Shown: positions 28,512 through 37,366 of the stretch, piece by piece
Layout of the letters: each line of letters opens with the position of its first letter
Position numbering within the stretch: the stretch's first letter is position 1
Source: Chloroflexota bacterium
Lineage (GTDB): Bacteria; Chloroflexota; Anaerolineae; J102
Direction: 5' to 3'
DNA: 64,000 nt
NCBI GenBank assembly: GCA_029782215.1
Contig: JAKOVD010000066.1
Coordinates: 35,059-99,058 of the forward strand
Notes under the pieces: model-generated
The model's input: the letters and a program-made list of their open reading frames with translations, nothing else
Database searches by the model: none
What the model was told of the DNA's origin: nothing
Translations under genes and position numbers: made by a program

Positions 28512-31136
28512 ATGTTCAAAGCTCTTTTCGTGCGGGGGCGACCCCGGCAAGTCCCATTGCTGGTGGCAGTGTCTCTGTGCCTGCTGCTGGCTCTGCTCGT
28601 AGCCGCGAGCCTCCCTGGCACCACGCCGCCGGTCCATGCGGCCGAGGTGGACCCTGCCGTCTATGCGGCCCTGCGGGCATCGCCCGACGGCCAGGCCACT
28701 TTTGTCCTCTACCTGCATCAGCAGGCGGACCTCTCGGGCGCGGAACAGATCGCCGACTGGAAGGAACGCGGCCGTTACGTCTACCACCAGCTTCAGACGG
28801 CCGCAGCCAGCTCACAGGCCAGGCTGCAGGCCCTGGAGGCAGCGGATGCAGTTCCCGGCCGGGTGAGCTCGTTCCGGCCGCTGTGGATTGCTAACGTCAT
28901 CGTCGTTCACGGCGACCGGCAGGCGCTGGAAGCATTGGCCCGGCAGCCCGAGGTGGCGCGCGTGCTGCCGGAGATGAAGATCGACCCGCCCCCCACGCCC
29001 GAACCGGCGGCGGCCAGCCAGCCGGCGGATTTCGTGGGCTGGGGTGTCACCAAGATCGGGGCGCCTGAGGTCTGGGCCCCTCCCTACGACGACCGAGGCC
29101 AGGGCATTGTCGTCGGCATCGTCGACACGGGCGTCCAGTGGGACCATCCGGCCTTGAAGAGCCAGTATCGGGGTTGGGACGCCCAGACGGCCACCGTTGC
29201 GCATGACTACAACTGGTATAACCCGGAGCCCGACAAGACGTGCGACGACAGCGCCACCGGCACCTGTGACTGGTACGGCCACGGGACGCACGTGACGGGC
29301 ATCGTGGCAGGCGATGACGGCGCCGGCAAACAGCCCGGCGTGGCGCCCGGCGTGAAGTGGATCCAGGCGTTGGGCTGCTGCCCCGACAACGCAACGCTGC
29401 TCGGCGCCCTGCAGTGGATGCTTGCGCCCACCGATCGGATGGGCAACGCCCCCAATCCCGACCTGCGACCCCAGGTCGTGAACAACTCCTGGGGTGGGCC
29501 CGGCGGCAGCCTCATCATGGAGGAGTCGTTGGCGGCCCTGAAAGCGGCAGGCATCGTGCCGGTCTTTGCGGCGGGCAACGAAGGCAGCGCCTGCGGCACC
29601 ATGGATTCGCCGGGCGATAATCCCTCGGCCTTCAGCGTTGCGGCCACTGACAGCGGCGACGGGATTGCCTCATACAGCGGCCGCGGCCCCAATCCCTTCT
29701 CGGGCAAGGCCGGTCCCGATGTTTCGGCGCCGGGTTCGTCGGTCTACTCCTCCCTTCCGAACAGCAGTCTGTACGGCTTCATGTCTGGCACGTCCATGGC
29801 GACTCCGCACGTGACGGGGGCCATTGCCCTGATTCTCTCGGCGGCGCCGGAGCTGATCGGCAAGGTGGATCAGGTCGAAGAGCTTCTGCGCGCAACCTCC
29901 AAACCCCTCACGACCGCCCAGCAATGCGGCGACCTCAGCGGCGGCCAGGTGCCCAACAACACCTTTGGGCACGGCCGTATCGACGTCATGGCGGCGGTCA
30001 ACCTGGTGTGGCGGGCGGGAACGGTGGCAGGGAGCGTGACGGATGCCGCCACGGGGCAACCTGTCGCCGGCGCCCTGGTCTCGCTCACGCGGGACGGCGT
30101 CACGCTGACCCAGCACACGCAGGCCAATGGCGCCTATTCGTTTGTGGCCGGTGCAGGTGACTGGACCGTCCAGACGGCAGCTTTTGGCTACCAGACGGCC
30201 GCATTTCCCCCGCTGACGGTGGTCCAGGGCGAGATCGCCATCCGCAACGTCCCGCTCGCTGCTTCCGGGACGGCGACGATCACGGGCGCTGTCCGCGAGG
30301 AGAAAGGCGGCCCTCCCATTGCCGGCGCCCGTATCGAAGTGGTCGACGCACCTTCTGCGCTCACGGCGGTGACGGCAGCCGACGGCGCCTACACGCTGGC
30401 CGGGGTGCCGTTGGGCTCGCAGCGCTTCCGCCTGACCGCAGGCGGCTACAGACAGGCGGCGGGCGGGTTCAACGTGGCCGGGGACATGAACTGGGATTTC
30501 GCCCTTTCACCCGCACCTGACTATGCCGCGGGTGACGGCAGCACCACCTGTTCAGCGCCTTTTGCCTGGATAGACGCCACGGATGGCAGTGAGATCGTGC
30601 TCAAGGATGACGATGTCAGGTCCGTCATGCTGCCGGCGCCCTTCCGCTACTACGGTATGGTGTACACGATGGCCTATGTGAGCTCGAATGGCTTCATCTC
30701 CTTCGGCGCCGGCTATGACCGCTGGCAGGGGATCATTCCCTTTGTGGGCCCACCCAACAACGCCATCTATGGTCTCAGTGACGATCTCAACCCTGCCTCT
30801 GGCAGCCAGGGCAGGGTGTTCAGCAAGAGTCTGCCGGACGGTCGTTTCGTGGTCGAGTATTTCCAGGTGGAGCACTGGCCCAGCGGCGACCCGGAGACGT
30901 TCGAGATCATTCTCACTCCGGCGGATAACACGATCGTGCTGCAGTACCAGCAGGTAAGCTGGCCTGACTTCACCAGCGTGGGGGTGGAGAATGCCGATGG
31001 CACCCGCGCGGTCCGCTACTCCTATGCCAATGTGCCGCCGCTGCACCCTGGTCTCGCCGTAAAATTGACGCCTTTCATCGGTTCGTCTTCACCCTGTCAG
31101 GCCCACCCGGTCTGGCTGCCGCGCCTGATGCAGTGA
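28512..31136 (+). CDS. Secreted subtilisin-like serine protease with two CarbopepD_reg-like domains
   Basis: An 874-residue S8 protease. A basic start and hydrophobic core (LLVAVSLCLLLALLVAASLPG) form the signal peptide, then an inhibitor-like prodomain to about residue 160. Triad: Asp in GIVDTGVQWDHP (about 205), His in HGTHVTGIVAG (about 257), Ser in GTSMATPHVTGAIAL (about 428). Two carboxypeptidase-regulatory-like beta domains follow (GSVTDAATGQPVAGALVSL; GAVREEKGGPPIAGARIEV), then a beta-sandwich with SSNGFISFG. The protein ends HPVWLPRLMQ, a tail shared with the broken gene at 14192. It follows uvrC by 27 bp. Confidence 0.92.
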   Translation: MFKALFVRGRPRQVPLLVAVSLCLLLALLVAASLPGTTPPVHAAEVDPAVYAALRASPDGQATFVLYLHQQADLSGAEQIADWKERGRYVYHQLQTAAASSQARLQALEAADAVPGRVSSFRPLWIANVIVVHGDRQALEALARQPEVARVLPEMKIDPPPTPEPAAASQPADFVGWGVTKIGAPEVWAPPYDDRGQGIVVGIVDTGVQWDHPALKSQYRGWDAQTATVAHDYNWYNPEPDKTCDDSATGTCDWYGHGTHVTGIVAGDDGAGKQPGVAPGVKWIQALGCCPDNATLLGALQWMLAPTDRMGNAPNPDLRPQVVNNSWGGPGGSLIMEESLAALKAAGIVPVFAAGNEGSACGTMDSPGDNPSAFSVAATDSGDGIASYSGRGPNPFSGKAGPDVSAPGSSVYSSLPNSSLYGFMSGTSMATPHVTGAIALILSAAPELIGKVDQVEELLRATSKPLTTAQQCGDLSGGQVPNNTFGHGRIDVMAAVNLVWRAGTVAGSVTDAATGQPVAGALVSLTRDGVTLTQHTQANGAYSFVAGAGDWTVQTAAFGYQTAAFPPLTVVQGEIAIRNVPLAASGTATITGAVREEKGGPPIAGARIEVVDAPSALTAVTAADGAYTLAGVPLGSQRFRLTAGGYRQAAGGFNVAGDMNWDFALSPAPDYAAGDGSTTCSAPFAWIDATDGSEIVLKDDDVRSVMLPAPFRYYGMVYTMAYVSSNGFISFGAGYDRWQGIIPFVGPPNNAIYGLSDDLNPASGSQGRVFSKSLPDGRFVVEYFQVEHWPSGDPETFEIILTPADNTIVLQYQQVSWPDFTSVGVENADGTRAVRYSYANVPPLHPGLAVKLTPFIGSSSPCQAHPVWLPRLMQ

Positions 31137-31165
31137 TCATTTCTGTGTGTTAAGGAGGTTGATCC

Positions 31166-31870
31166 ATGTCACGCCATGCCATGGTGCTCGATGCCTTGCA
31201 GAAGGGCTATGAAGCAGAACAGTCGTTTGCAGCCGATCTCAGCCCGACGGAACGGGAGGCGGTGGGGACGTTCGAAGCCTGGGCCCCGCGCGACCTGCTT
31301 GCCCACAACACGGCCTGGAGTGAACGCCTGGTACGGTGTATCCGCGGGGAAGAGACGGCTTGGGCTCCCGATGAGGACGCTGAGAACGCCGTCATCTTTG
31401 CCGCTCACCGCGGCGAGGCGCTGAGCGCCGTCGTCGCCCATGCCCAGGCCGTCCATGACGACCTCATGGCAGTGGTGCGATCGCTCCAGGAAAGCGACCT
31501 GGAAGAGGCCGAGAAGCATCTCTGGACGGACGGCAGACCCGTGTGGCAGAAGGTAGCGGACACAGCCTGTCTGCATCCTCTTGAGCACCTGGGCGCCTAT
31601 TACATCGCTCTTGGGAACGGCGCCCGCGGGATTGCCTTCTACGAAACGGCCATGGAGCTGCTGAGAGACCTTGATACGGATCCCACCTGGCAGGGCGGGT
31701 TCGCTTACAACCTGGCGTGTCTGAATGCGCTTGCCGGCCACAGAGAACCGGCGCTGGCAGGTCTGGCCGAAGCGCTGCGCCTGCGGCCCGACCTGAAGGA
31801 CTGGTCACAGAAGGACCCCGACCTCGTGTCGCTCCACGACGACCCGGCCTACAAGGCGCTTTACGCCTGA
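31166..31870 (+). CDS. DinB/ClbS-like helical protein with TPR-like tail
   Basis: A 234-residue protein. The first 140 residues resemble the DinB/ClbS/DfsB four-helix bundle (FEAWAPRDLLAHNTAWSERLVRCIRG; the His after WxxxDLLAH is a usual metal ligand in DinB folds; LHPLEHLGAYY supplies another). The last 90 residues look like a TPR pair (WQGGFAYNLACLNALAGHREPALAGLAEALRLRPDLKDW). The ribosome-binding site TAAGGAGGTTGATCC at 31151 is almost the full complement of the 16S 3' end, the strongest in the window, so high expression is likely. Function unknown. Confidence 0.7.
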   Translation: MSRHAMVLDALQKGYEAEQSFAADLSPTEREAVGTFEAWAPRDLLAHNTAWSERLVRCIRGEETAWAPDEDAENAVIFAAHRGEALSAVVAHAQAVHDDLMAVVRSLQESDLEEAEKHLWTDGRPVWQKVADTACLHPLEHLGAYYIALGNGARGIAFYETAMELLRDLDTDPTWQGGFAYNLACLNALAGHREPALAGLAEALRLRPDLKDWSQKDPDLVSLHDDPAYKALYA

Positions 31871-31919
31871 CGGCGACAAGGCGGACGGCAATGGACGCCG
31901 CTCGCCTGTCTTCTCCACC

Positions 31920-32864
31920 TCAGCGCTGGCGTGATCGCCGCGTCCGTGTCAAGGGTTTGAAGCCCTCTCCCAGCACTTCGTGACTGGGACTGATGACGAC
32001 GAATGCGTTGGGGTCAGCTGCGCGCACGATCTCGCGCAGGCCGGGCACCTGCCGCCGGTTGATGGCCGTGAACAAAACGATGCGCTCGGCGCCGGTGTAG
32101 CCGCCCTCACCCCGCAGCAGCGTGACGCCGCGGTCGAGGCGGCTGAGGATCTCATCGCGGACCTCGTCTGGCCGGTCGGTGATGATGTAGGCGACGTTGC
32201 CGGCGCTCACGCCCTCCTCGACGAAATCGATCACGCGAGCCATGACCCAGGCGGCAATCAGAGCATAGAGGGCGGGCGCCAGGCCAAAGAAGAGCGCCGC
32301 CAGGCCCAGGATGGCCACATCCATGGCCAGGAGCGAAGCGGCCATGCGCACGCCGTAGAAATGCTCCAGCAGCTTGGCCGGGATCTCGGTGCCGCCGGTC
32401 GTGGCGTTGGCGCGAAAAACGAGCCCCATGCCCAGCCCATAGAGGAGGCCGCCGTACAGGATGTAGAGCAGCGGGTCCTCTTTGACGACCGGGACATAGG
32501 GCTGGAGAAAGTCGATGGCGAAGGAGACGGTGACGGCGGCCAGGATCGTGCGGGGACCAAAGCCAATGCCCAGCAGCAGCGTTCCCACGATGAGAAAGGG
32601 GACGTTCAGGGCCAGGAGGGTGAGGCCGACCGGCCAGCCCCAGAGCCGGTTGGCGAACATGGCCAGGGCGGTGAAGCCTCCGGGGACGACGTTGTTAGGG
32701 TCAAGGAAAACGTCAACCGCCAGGGCCATCAGGATGCAGCCGACCAGGATCAAGGCTACGTCGATGAACGTCCGGCCGGTCAGGTTGCCCCAGCGGGTGC
32801 GCAGCCAAACCCGCCGGCTGAACGCGGTCACGAAGTTCAAGGCGTGCGTCATAGCGCTGATCAT
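31920..32864 (-). CDS. YitT family membrane protein (DUF161 + DUF2179)
   Basis: A 314-residue protein. Five to six membrane segments (IDVALILVGCILMALAVDVFL, PNNVVPGGFTALAMFANRLWG, GTEIPAKLLEHFYGV) form the YitT domain. The C-terminal 80 residues are the DUF2179 cytosolic domain (SAGNVAYIITDRPDEVRDEILSRLDRGVTLLRGEGGYTG...LFTAINRRQVPGLREIV). YitT proteins are widespread and of uncertain transport function. It lies 41 bp downstream of the response regulator on the same strand and may be cotranscribed with the two-component genes. Confidence 0.9.
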   Translation of the reverse strand: MISAMTHALNFVTAFSRRVWLRTRWGNLTGRTFIDVALILVGCILMALAVDVFLDPNNVVPGGFTALAMFANRLWGWPVGLTLLALNVPFLIVGTLLLGIGFGPRTILAAVTVSFAIDFLQPYVPVVKEDPLLYILYGGLLYGLGMGLVFRANATTGGTEIPAKLLEHFYGVRMAASLLAMDVAILGLAALFFGLAPALYALIAAWVMARVIDFVEEGVSAGNVAYIITDRPDEVRDEILSRLDRGVTLLRGEGGYTGAERIVLFTAINRRQVPGLREIVRAADPNAFVVISPSHEVLGEGFKPLTRTRRSRQR

Positions 32865-32905
32865 GCGTGCCGCAAGCCTTCGCTGTCAATTACGGCATTG
32901 CGATG

Positions 32906-33598
32906 TCAGGATGTTCCCTGTCCGAGGCCCGCTTCACGGGCTCGGATGATTGCCTGCGCCCGGTCTACCACCTGCAGCTTGCTGAAGATGTTCGACACAT
33001 GATTTCGCACTGTCTTCGGGCTGATGACCAGGTGTTGGGCAATTTCGCCATTGTTGTAACCCTGGGCAATCAGGTCAAGCACTTCCCGCTCGCGGTCGGT
33101 GAGGTCCGGAAACAGGTCAGGCCGGGCGGCGAGTGGTGGAGTATTGAAGAAGCGCATCAGGCGCTGCGCGATGCCCGGTCCGAAGAGCGCCTCACCTCGT
33201 GCCACCGCCCTGATTGCCCGCAGCATCTCTTCTTGCCCCGCCCCCTTGAGGATGTAACCCCTGGCGCCGGCCCGCATGGCGGCAAATAGCGAGTCGTCGT
33301 CCTCGAACATGGTGACGACGATCACACCGATATGCGGGCTGGCTGTCACGATGCGGCGTGTTGCCTCAATGCCGTTGACTCCTGGCATCTGTATATCCAT
33401 GAGAACCACGTCGGGCTGGAGGGCATGGGCCTGCATCACCGCCTGTTCACCGCTGGATGCCTCGCCCGACACCTCAAAGCCGGTCACAGACCGCAGCAGC
33501 GCTGCCAATCCTTGGCGGAAGAGGGTGTGGTCATCGCTGATCAGGATGCGGATGGGTTCGCCGGGAACAGCACCGGCGAGGGCGGATGAGGGTTCCAT
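32906..33598 (-). CDS. NarL/LuxR-type response regulator
   Basis: A 230-residue response regulator from the ATG at 33598. The receiver domain has the acidic pair in ISDDH, the phospho-acceptor Asp in VVLMDIQMPGVNG near residue 66, and a Lys in YILKGAG. The C-terminal GerE/LuxR helix-turn-helix is complete (LTDREREVLDLIAQGYNNGEIAQHLVISPKTVRNHVSNIFSKL). Its start lies 7 bp after the sensor kinase stop, which fixes the pair as one signalling unit. A longer frame to 33679 overlaps the kinase and is unlikely. Confidence 0.95.
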   Translation of the reverse strand: MEPSSALAGAVPGEPIRILISDDHTLFRQGLAALLRSVTGFEVSGEASSGEQAVMQAHALQPDVVLMDIQMPGVNGIEATRRIVTASPHIGVIVVTMFEDDDSLFAAMRAGARGYILKGAGQEEMLRAIRAVARGEALFGPGIAQRLMRFFNTPPLAARPDLFPDLTDREREVLDLIAQGYNNGEIAQHLVISPKTVRNHVSNIFSKLQVVDRAQAIIRAREAGLGQGTS

Positions 33599-33605
33599 GA
33601 AGTGC

Positions 33606-35735
33606 TCAGGAAGGCACGGGAAGCCGAGCTGACACGCGCGTCCCTTCGCCGTGTACAGAGGAGATCGTGCAGACGCCACCCAGCTCTTCAGCCCGCTCGC
33701 GCATCGAGGTCATCCCGACCCCAGGCTGGCAGTTTTCTGCCAGACCGCTCCCGTTATCGCTTACATCGATCCACAGAGCGCTTGTTTCGAGGGCAATCGT
33801 CAGATGGCATTGGCTGGCACGGGCATGTTTGACGACATTCGTCAGGGCCTCCGTGGCGATACGATAGGCAGCCACCTCGACGGCGGCAGGCAGAGCAGGC
33901 ATGCGGTCAGGGGCATGGAAACGGACTTGAAGACTGGTGCTGTCGATCTCAGCAGCGTGTTGGCGCAGGGCTCCTGCCAAACCCAGTTGGTCCAGTGCAG
34001 GTGGACGCAGATCGTAGACAAGGTGCCGGACTTCGACGATCGCTGACTGAATATCCCCCTTTGTCTGCGTAAGGATGTTGTCCGCCTCGGCAGGGTCAAT
34101 CGGAAGCAGGTTGCGGGCGGCGTCCAGCTTGAGCGTGAGTGTGGCCAGCCTGGGGCCGAGGTCATCGTGCAGGTTGTGGCGCAGGCGGCGCCGTTCCTCT
34201 TCGCGGGCGGTCACCAGGCGTTCACGCGAGCGCTGCAGGTCAGAGGTAAGGCCCAGCGCGTGCGCCGCCGCTCCTGCCTGACGGGCGATGCTCTGCAGTA
34301 AGCGCTCATCGGACGGAGAGAAACGCTCGCCAGGAGCGCGACCAGCGGCGATGAGCGTACCGATCGTCTGCCCTTGGTAGGCGAGGGGGAGCCGTATCAG
34401 ATCAACAGCAGGGCCTGGGTCAAACCCGACGCTGGGATAGGCTGCCACCGGCCAAATCCCACCTTCGCTCTGCAGTGTAATCGCAACATAGGGTAGGCGC
34501 ATGGCATCGGCAATTGCCGCTGCCAGGGTGGGCAGCACTGATTCGGGCGCCCCTGCTGCTTCCAACTCACGTCCCAGGCGGGTGAGGACTGCCATCGGCT
34601 CATCGCGTTCGCCGTACATCAGACGATTGACGCCGCGCTGCAGGCGCTGTTGCAGTGGAAGCGCCAGCAGCGCCACGGCTGCCGCCGCCAGGACAGCCAA
34701 AGCCGGTTCCATGCGCCCCTGGAGGAGCAGGACGAGCCCACCGATCAGCACGCCATAGATGCCCAGAATGACCAGGGTCAGACTGAAGTAGACCAGTGTG
34801 CGGTTGAGGACGAAGTCAATGTCCCAAAGCCGGTACCGCAGGATCGAGATGCCAATGGTGAGTGGGATCAGAATAAAGGGCAGGTAGGCTGTAACGATGC
34901 TGATGAGGGCCAGCCAGGGGCCAGACCAGCCTGCCAAACCCAAAAGGCCGGTGGCAATCCAAAGCAGGAACGACGCCAGCCCCAGCAGAACCCATTTCAC
35001 CTGCTGGCGTTGGACAGCGTTGGCAAGGTGACGGTAGCGATAGACCTGGGCGCCGCTGGCAATGACCAGGTTGGAGGCGAATGTGACAATGAGGAGCAGC
35101 CAACTGTAGTCCTCAAGCGGGGGCGCCTTCTGAAAATACCCATGCGCTTGCAGCCGGGTGGCAGTCCAAAGCCCCGCGACAATGGCCAGTGTCGCCAGGG
35201 CTGGCCACCGCATCCAGGCAGGCGCGAACCTGCCATCCGGAAACCAGTACAGAAGAAGCAGGATGGCAGCCATGGCAACCAGCGGCATGATGGTCAACAG
35301 GGGCGCCATGCCGCTTAACCAGGCAGGAAAGCGCCAAACCTCGATATTGGGGCTGATAAGCAGCGGAGCGGTGAGGATGAGAGTTCCGGAAACAACCAGC
35401 CCCATCCGATCACGCGGTTTCTTCCAGGCGACTACCATGCCAACTGCCAGGGCCATGACGGCTCCTGACAACTCGACAATAGTGAGGGTGCGCACAAAGC
35501 TCCCGTAGCTGAGCCAGGCCCTGACAGCCGGTCGTGCCTGGCCCACCTGCCATTCCCCCCAGGTTGTCCAGTAGTTGGATGGAAGGATCGCTGCCAGCAC
35601 TGCCGCGACAAAAAGGACTAAGGCTAGCCAGACCACCCACGCCATCCCAAGCCAGGCGCCATGCAGCTTCGTCGACGGTTCAGGGTCGGAGCTATGTTTT
35701 TGGCGTGCGCCCTGAACCGCAGTCGGGTAGGTCAT
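33606..35735 (-). CDS. Polytopic sensor histidine kinase (HisKA_3/GAF)
   Basis: A 709-residue kinase. The N-terminal 330 residues hold about eight or nine membrane segments. A GAF-like domain follows (about 390-490), then HisKA_3 with the phospho-acceptor His in EEERRRLRHNLHDDLGPRL (near 515) and a HATPase_c domain (TEALTNVVKHARASQ; DNGSGL; GMTSMRERAEELGG). The ATG at 35735 overlaps the upstream membrane protein stop as ATGA, so translation is coupled. The layout fits NarX/DegS-type kinases paired with LuxR-type regulators. The signal is unknown. Confidence 0.92.
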   Translation of the reverse strand: MTYPTAVQGARQKHSSDPEPSTKLHGAWLGMAWVVWLALVLFVAAVLAAILPSNYWTTWGEWQVGQARPAVRAWLSYGSFVRTLTIVELSGAVMALAVGMVVAWKKPRDRMGLVVSGTLILTAPLLISPNIEVWRFPAWLSGMAPLLTIMPLVAMAAILLLLYWFPDGRFAPAWMRWPALATLAIVAGLWTATRLQAHGYFQKAPPLEDYSWLLLIVTFASNLVIASGAQVYRYRHLANAVQRQQVKWVLLGLASFLLWIATGLLGLAGWSGPWLALISIVTAYLPFILIPLTIGISILRYRLWDIDFVLNRTLVYFSLTLVILGIYGVLIGGLVLLLQGRMEPALAVLAAAAVALLALPLQQRLQRGVNRLMYGERDEPMAVLTRLGRELEAAGAPESVLPTLAAAIADAMRLPYVAITLQSEGGIWPVAAYPSVGFDPGPAVDLIRLPLAYQGQTIGTLIAAGRAPGERFSPSDERLLQSIARQAGAAAHALGLTSDLQRSRERLVTAREEERRRLRHNLHDDLGPRLATLTLKLDAARNLLPIDPAEADNILTQTKGDIQSAIVEVRHLVYDLRPPALDQLGLAGALRQHAAEIDSTSLQVRFHAPDRMPALPAAVEVAAYRIATEALTNVVKHARASQCHLTIALETSALWIDVSDNGSGLAENCQPGVGMTSMRERAEELGGVCTISSVHGEGTRVSARLPVPS

Positions 35736-37012
35736 GACGCCTCTTTCCACAAACCCCTACGCAGTTGGGCATAGACCACGGCGATGGGCAGCAGCAGCCA
35801 GGGCAGCAGGTAGGGGGCAAAAGCGAACAGTCCTGGTATCGCTGCCAGCGTCCGCCCGCGCAGGTCGGGAAGCACCGCCTGTGCAAGCCAGACCACCACC
35901 AAGCTGAAAATGGCCAGGGTCAATGCCGCCACGACGGGTGCAGTTTGGCGGCGGACCTTCGGATTCGCTGCCCGCAGCCGCAGGATCTGGGCTGTCAGAC
36001 CCGCCAGAAGCCCGCCAGCAAGCAAAGCTGCCACCAGCGGCTCGGTCCATTTCCTGCTGTCGGGAAGAGCATTGGCAGCGCCGAAGACGAAGGCGAATCC
36101 AAGCAACGAAGCCAAAGTGTAGATCATCATCAGCCGCCTGGTCCACGAGGGAAACAGTTGTCCGTCAGCGAAGACGAACAGCAGGAACATCATCCCGCTC
36201 AGCCCCAGCGCCTGGACCAACACCGGCAGCCAGCGCACAAGCGGAAAGGCCCGCATGGCCCCGGGCAAAACCTGTCCGTCGTTGAAGAAGGCGGCCGCAA
36301 ACCAGAGCATCAGGATGGCGGTCAGCCGCGCAGTCTGACTGTGGGCGCCTTGCCAGAACACCACGGTGGAGAGGCCACAATACCCTATGGCAAACAACCT
36401 GGCAAGCAAGGTGTTCAGGTCTCGAATGTCCAGGGACAGGCCCTGTTCGCGCGCCACGCGTACGACCGCGATAGGAAGGTGCACCGATGTGCCTGTGAGG
36501 GATGACATGGAAACGAAGGCAAGAATCAGGCTGAACCCGAGTGCGCCCAACCAGACTAGGCTGACGCTGGCCGGACGGCTGACCCCAAAGCGCGCCCGCA
36601 GCCGTGCCTCTGTCCGGGCCAACAATACACCGTAGAGAAGGGCAATCGGAGCAAACAGCATTGCCTCCTGCAGAGGCGGCAGAAGGCCAAGTTCTCCCTG
36701 GCGGTTCAGGAAGAAGGGCAGCGCCGTCATCAGAGCGAGAACGACGCCGTAGGCCAATCCCACCACCCACGAAGGTCCCGGCACGAGGCGCGCCAGGTGT
36801 GGCCGTGCAATGGCGAAGATAAACCCGCCCAATAGCCCCAACAGCCCGCCCATCACCAGCAATCCAAGTACGCCGCCGGCGGTCAGGGACGGCGGACTGC
36901 CAATGAGCAGGGCAACGATGCGCATGGCCAAGCGGCTGCCCATGCCACCGACCAGGGCGCCAATAAACAGCCCGGCAAGCGCACCAGAAGCGATCTTGTT
37001 GAGGTCGATCAT
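35732..37012 (-). CDS. Polytopic membrane protein coupled to the sensor kinase
   Basis: A 426-residue integral membrane protein with about 11-12 hydrophobic segments and no recognised domain. The N-terminus (SGALAGLFIGALVGGMGSRLAMRIVALL) is glycine-rich. GGAGG sits 5 nt before the ATG at 37012. Its stop overlaps the kinase start by 4 nt, so it is very likely the first gene of a membrane protein, kinase and regulator operon and may share the kinase's signal. Ligand or transport function cannot be inferred. Confidence 0.75.
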   Translation of the reverse strand: MIDLNKIASGALAGLFIGALVGGMGSRLAMRIVALLIGSPPSLTAGGVLGLLVMGGLLGLLGGFIFAIARPHLARLVPGPSWVVGLAYGVVLALMTALPFFLNRQGELGLLPPLQEAMLFAPIALLYGVLLARTEARLRARFGVSRPASVSLVWLGALGFSLILAFVSMSSLTGTSVHLPIAVVRVAREQGLSLDIRDLNTLLARLFAIGYCGLSTVVFWQGAHSQTARLTAILMLWFAAAFFNDGQVLPGAMRAFPLVRWLPVLVQALGLSGMMFLLFVFADGQLFPSWTRRLMMIYTLASLLGFAFVFGAANALPDSRKWTEPLVAALLAGGLLAGLTAQILRLRAANPKVRRQTAPVVAALTLAIFSLVVVWLAQAVLPDLRGRTLAAIPGLFAFAPYLLPWLLLPIAVVYAQLRRGLWKEAS

Positions 37013-37070
37013 CACGCCCTCCTGCTGAGAAGAAGTAAAACGAAGTACCGGTCGACGACTCTATCGTAGC

Positions 37071-37306
37071 GCTGTTGCTGTCCTACTGTCATGGGACAGG
37101 TGTCCCAATGACTACGGGAATTGCCCCCGTTGGCGTCCGCCAGGGCCGCAGTTGGGCAGGCGCTCCGAGCCTTGTTGACAAAGACACCCGCGCCCGATAT
37201 CCTCTCGTGCACGTTGGCAGGAGTCTGGACGGGTGCTTTGGGTCCGACAGCGCGCGGCTTCCCGCTGACTTTGGGACGCCAGTCCCATGACGCCAGGACG
37301 CTGTTG
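37071..37306. mobile_element. MITE-like foldback element with imperfect terminal inverted repeats
   Basis: Two inverted repeats of about 41 bp (37080-37120 and 37259-37299) share GTCCT, GTCATGGGAC, GTCCCAA and CGGGAA blocks with scattered mismatches. The interior also holds smaller inverted segments, so a single strand could fold into one long hairpin. GCTGTTG occurs directly on both sides (37071-37077 and 37300-37306), a possible 7-bp target duplication, offset 2 bp from the left repeat. No transposase is encoded. It fills most of the 354-bp gap between divergent genes. Confidence 0.6.
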
Positions 37307-37366
37307 GACGTATGCTCTTGACCAACCGGCACACACCAACCACACACTGTTTGTCCAAGGAGACCG

